Below, in pieces: positions 6,292 through 6,801 of a stretch of DNA of 6,801 nucleotides; the first letter of the stretch is position 1; the number at the start of each line of letters is the position of its first letter. The DNA is from Methanosarcina sp. (lineage in GTDB: Archaea; Halobacteriota; Methanosarcinia; Methanosarcinales; Methanosarcinaceae). The translations under genes were made by a program, and so were the position numbers. The stretch is from positions 1 through 6,801 of the forward strand of contig PMJC01000271.1 of the NCBI GenBank assembly GCA_003157235.1. The letters run 5' to 3'. The notes beneath the pieces were generated by a model, which was given only the letters and a program-made list of their open reading frames with translations, ran no database searches and was not told the DNA's origin.

Positions 6292-6404
6292 CAATTGTCG
6301 CAGAGCAATATCAATATATTCACATAGTAATGTACTTCAAAAAAGTATCACATTTGCAAAGAAATTAATATAGTATTTTTAGCTAATTAGTATAATCATA
6401 AAAT

Positions 6405-6471
6405 TACAGAAAATACAGAAAAAGAGGAGTATTAGGACATTTTTTTCCTGATCTTTCCTTTATTTTCTGTA
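6405..6471. repeat. long imperfect hairpin with perfect 11-base arms
   Basis: TACAGAAAATA (6405-6415) and TATTTTCTGTA (6461-6471) are perfect inverted copies. Pairing continues inward with mismatches (AG/CT, AAA/TTT), and an inner AGGA (6425-6428) can pair with TCCT (6446-6449). A T7 run (6440-6446) lies in the loop side. It may be an RNA structure, a terminator for a neighbouring transcript or a small repeat element. Confidence 0.4.
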
Positions 6472-6478
6472 GTTATGG

Positions 6479-6499
6479 TATTTTGATTGATTCAAAATA
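6479..6499. repeat. perfect 8-base inverted repeat
   Basis: TATTTTGA (6479-6486) and TCAAAATA (6492-6499) flank TTGAT. The repeat is AT-rich and begins eight bases after the longer hairpin. Confidence 0.35.
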
Positions 6500-6531
6500 A
6501 ATAATCGCCTTTGAAACCATAATTGATTTTT

Positions 6532-6552
6532 GAAAATATAATAATTATTTTC
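6532..6552. repeat. perfect 7-base inverted repeat
   Basis: GAAAATA (6532-6538) and TATTTTC (6546-6552) flank TAATAAT. Such a repeat arises easily by chance in DNA this AT-rich; it is listed because it is third in a row. Confidence 0.25.
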
Positions 6553-6801
6553 ATAATTAAAAATAATGCGATATTTTATATGTAAAGGTATGTTTTTTCT
6601 AAAATTTATAAAGTTTTCCCATTGATACTTTAACATTTTTGAATGATTTTATTGGCATCAATATTTCTCTTGTCCTTTTCCAACAATATTCATTGGATCC
6701 CTATAGGAAGTATCATGGGAAATAATATCGGATTTGAAATCACTTGTTATTGTTTTGATTGAATTCCTACGCATTTTTTGATTTACGCAATTTAGGTCTG
6801 T

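Larger units (their letters stand above)
6292..6801. other. gene-free AT-rich region with several inverted repeats
   Basis: No reading frame of convincing length or composition exists on either strand in these 510 bases. The notable content is three successive inverted repeats between 6405 and 6552 and several T- and A-tracts. It could be the upstream region of the mevalonate operon plus the flank of a gene beyond the window. Confidence 0.5.

Overview
The window looks like chromosomal DNA of a methanogenic archaeon, most likely Methanosarcina or a close relative. This is inferred from several signs: archaeal-type HMG-CoA synthase, a matching thiolase and a DUF35 zinc-ribbon protein in one operon; TATA-box promoters; AGGTGA/GGAGG ribosome binding sites; and long, very AT-rich intergenic stretches. 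No rRNA, tRNA or CRISPR array is visible.

The right half (about 2.2-6.3 kb, minus strand) is the intact, well-conserved part. Reading leftward from a TATA promoter near 6268, it holds an XRE-type helix-turn-helix regulator, HMG-CoA synthase, acetoacetyl-CoA thiolase and a DUF35 Zn-ribbon/OB-fold protein, with gaps of 47, 15 and 6 bases. The last three carry out the first two committed steps of the mevalonate pathway, which supplies isoprenoids for archaeal ether lipids. Their homologues form one physical complex in a methanogen, with DUF35 as the bridge. The regulator gene comes first, and a perfect inverted repeat (ACGAAT-N4-ATTCGT) lies just upstream of its TATA box, so autoregulated control of entry into the mevalonate pathway is a reasonable hypothesis. 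A CYTH-domain protein (CyaB-like) follows after 92 bases, possibly with its own promoter.

The left third (1-2160) is debris-like. It has two tiny adjoining minus-strand ORFs with no recognisable function (177-526), four degenerate copies of a TAATCCGGA motif (634-758), and a plus-strand reading frame full of stops that still looks partly protein-like (835-1323). These are followed by a CPBP-family (CAAX protease/Abi) membrane protein gene. Its conserved protease motifs are intact, but its N-terminal part is cut by an in-frame TGA at 1519.

Between the CPBP gene and cyaB lies a short stretch (2112-2192) resembling the right end of an IS200/IS605-type element: a possible TnpB C-terminal tail running into a GC-rich hairpin. 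It seems to supply the last six codons and the stop codon of cyaB.

The right edge (6292-6801) has no gene. It is AT-rich and contains three successive inverted repeats. I did not find a clearly new multi-gene system. The most testable points are the regulator and its palindrome at the mevalonate operon, the mobile-element end fused to cyaB, and the interrupted CPBP gene.
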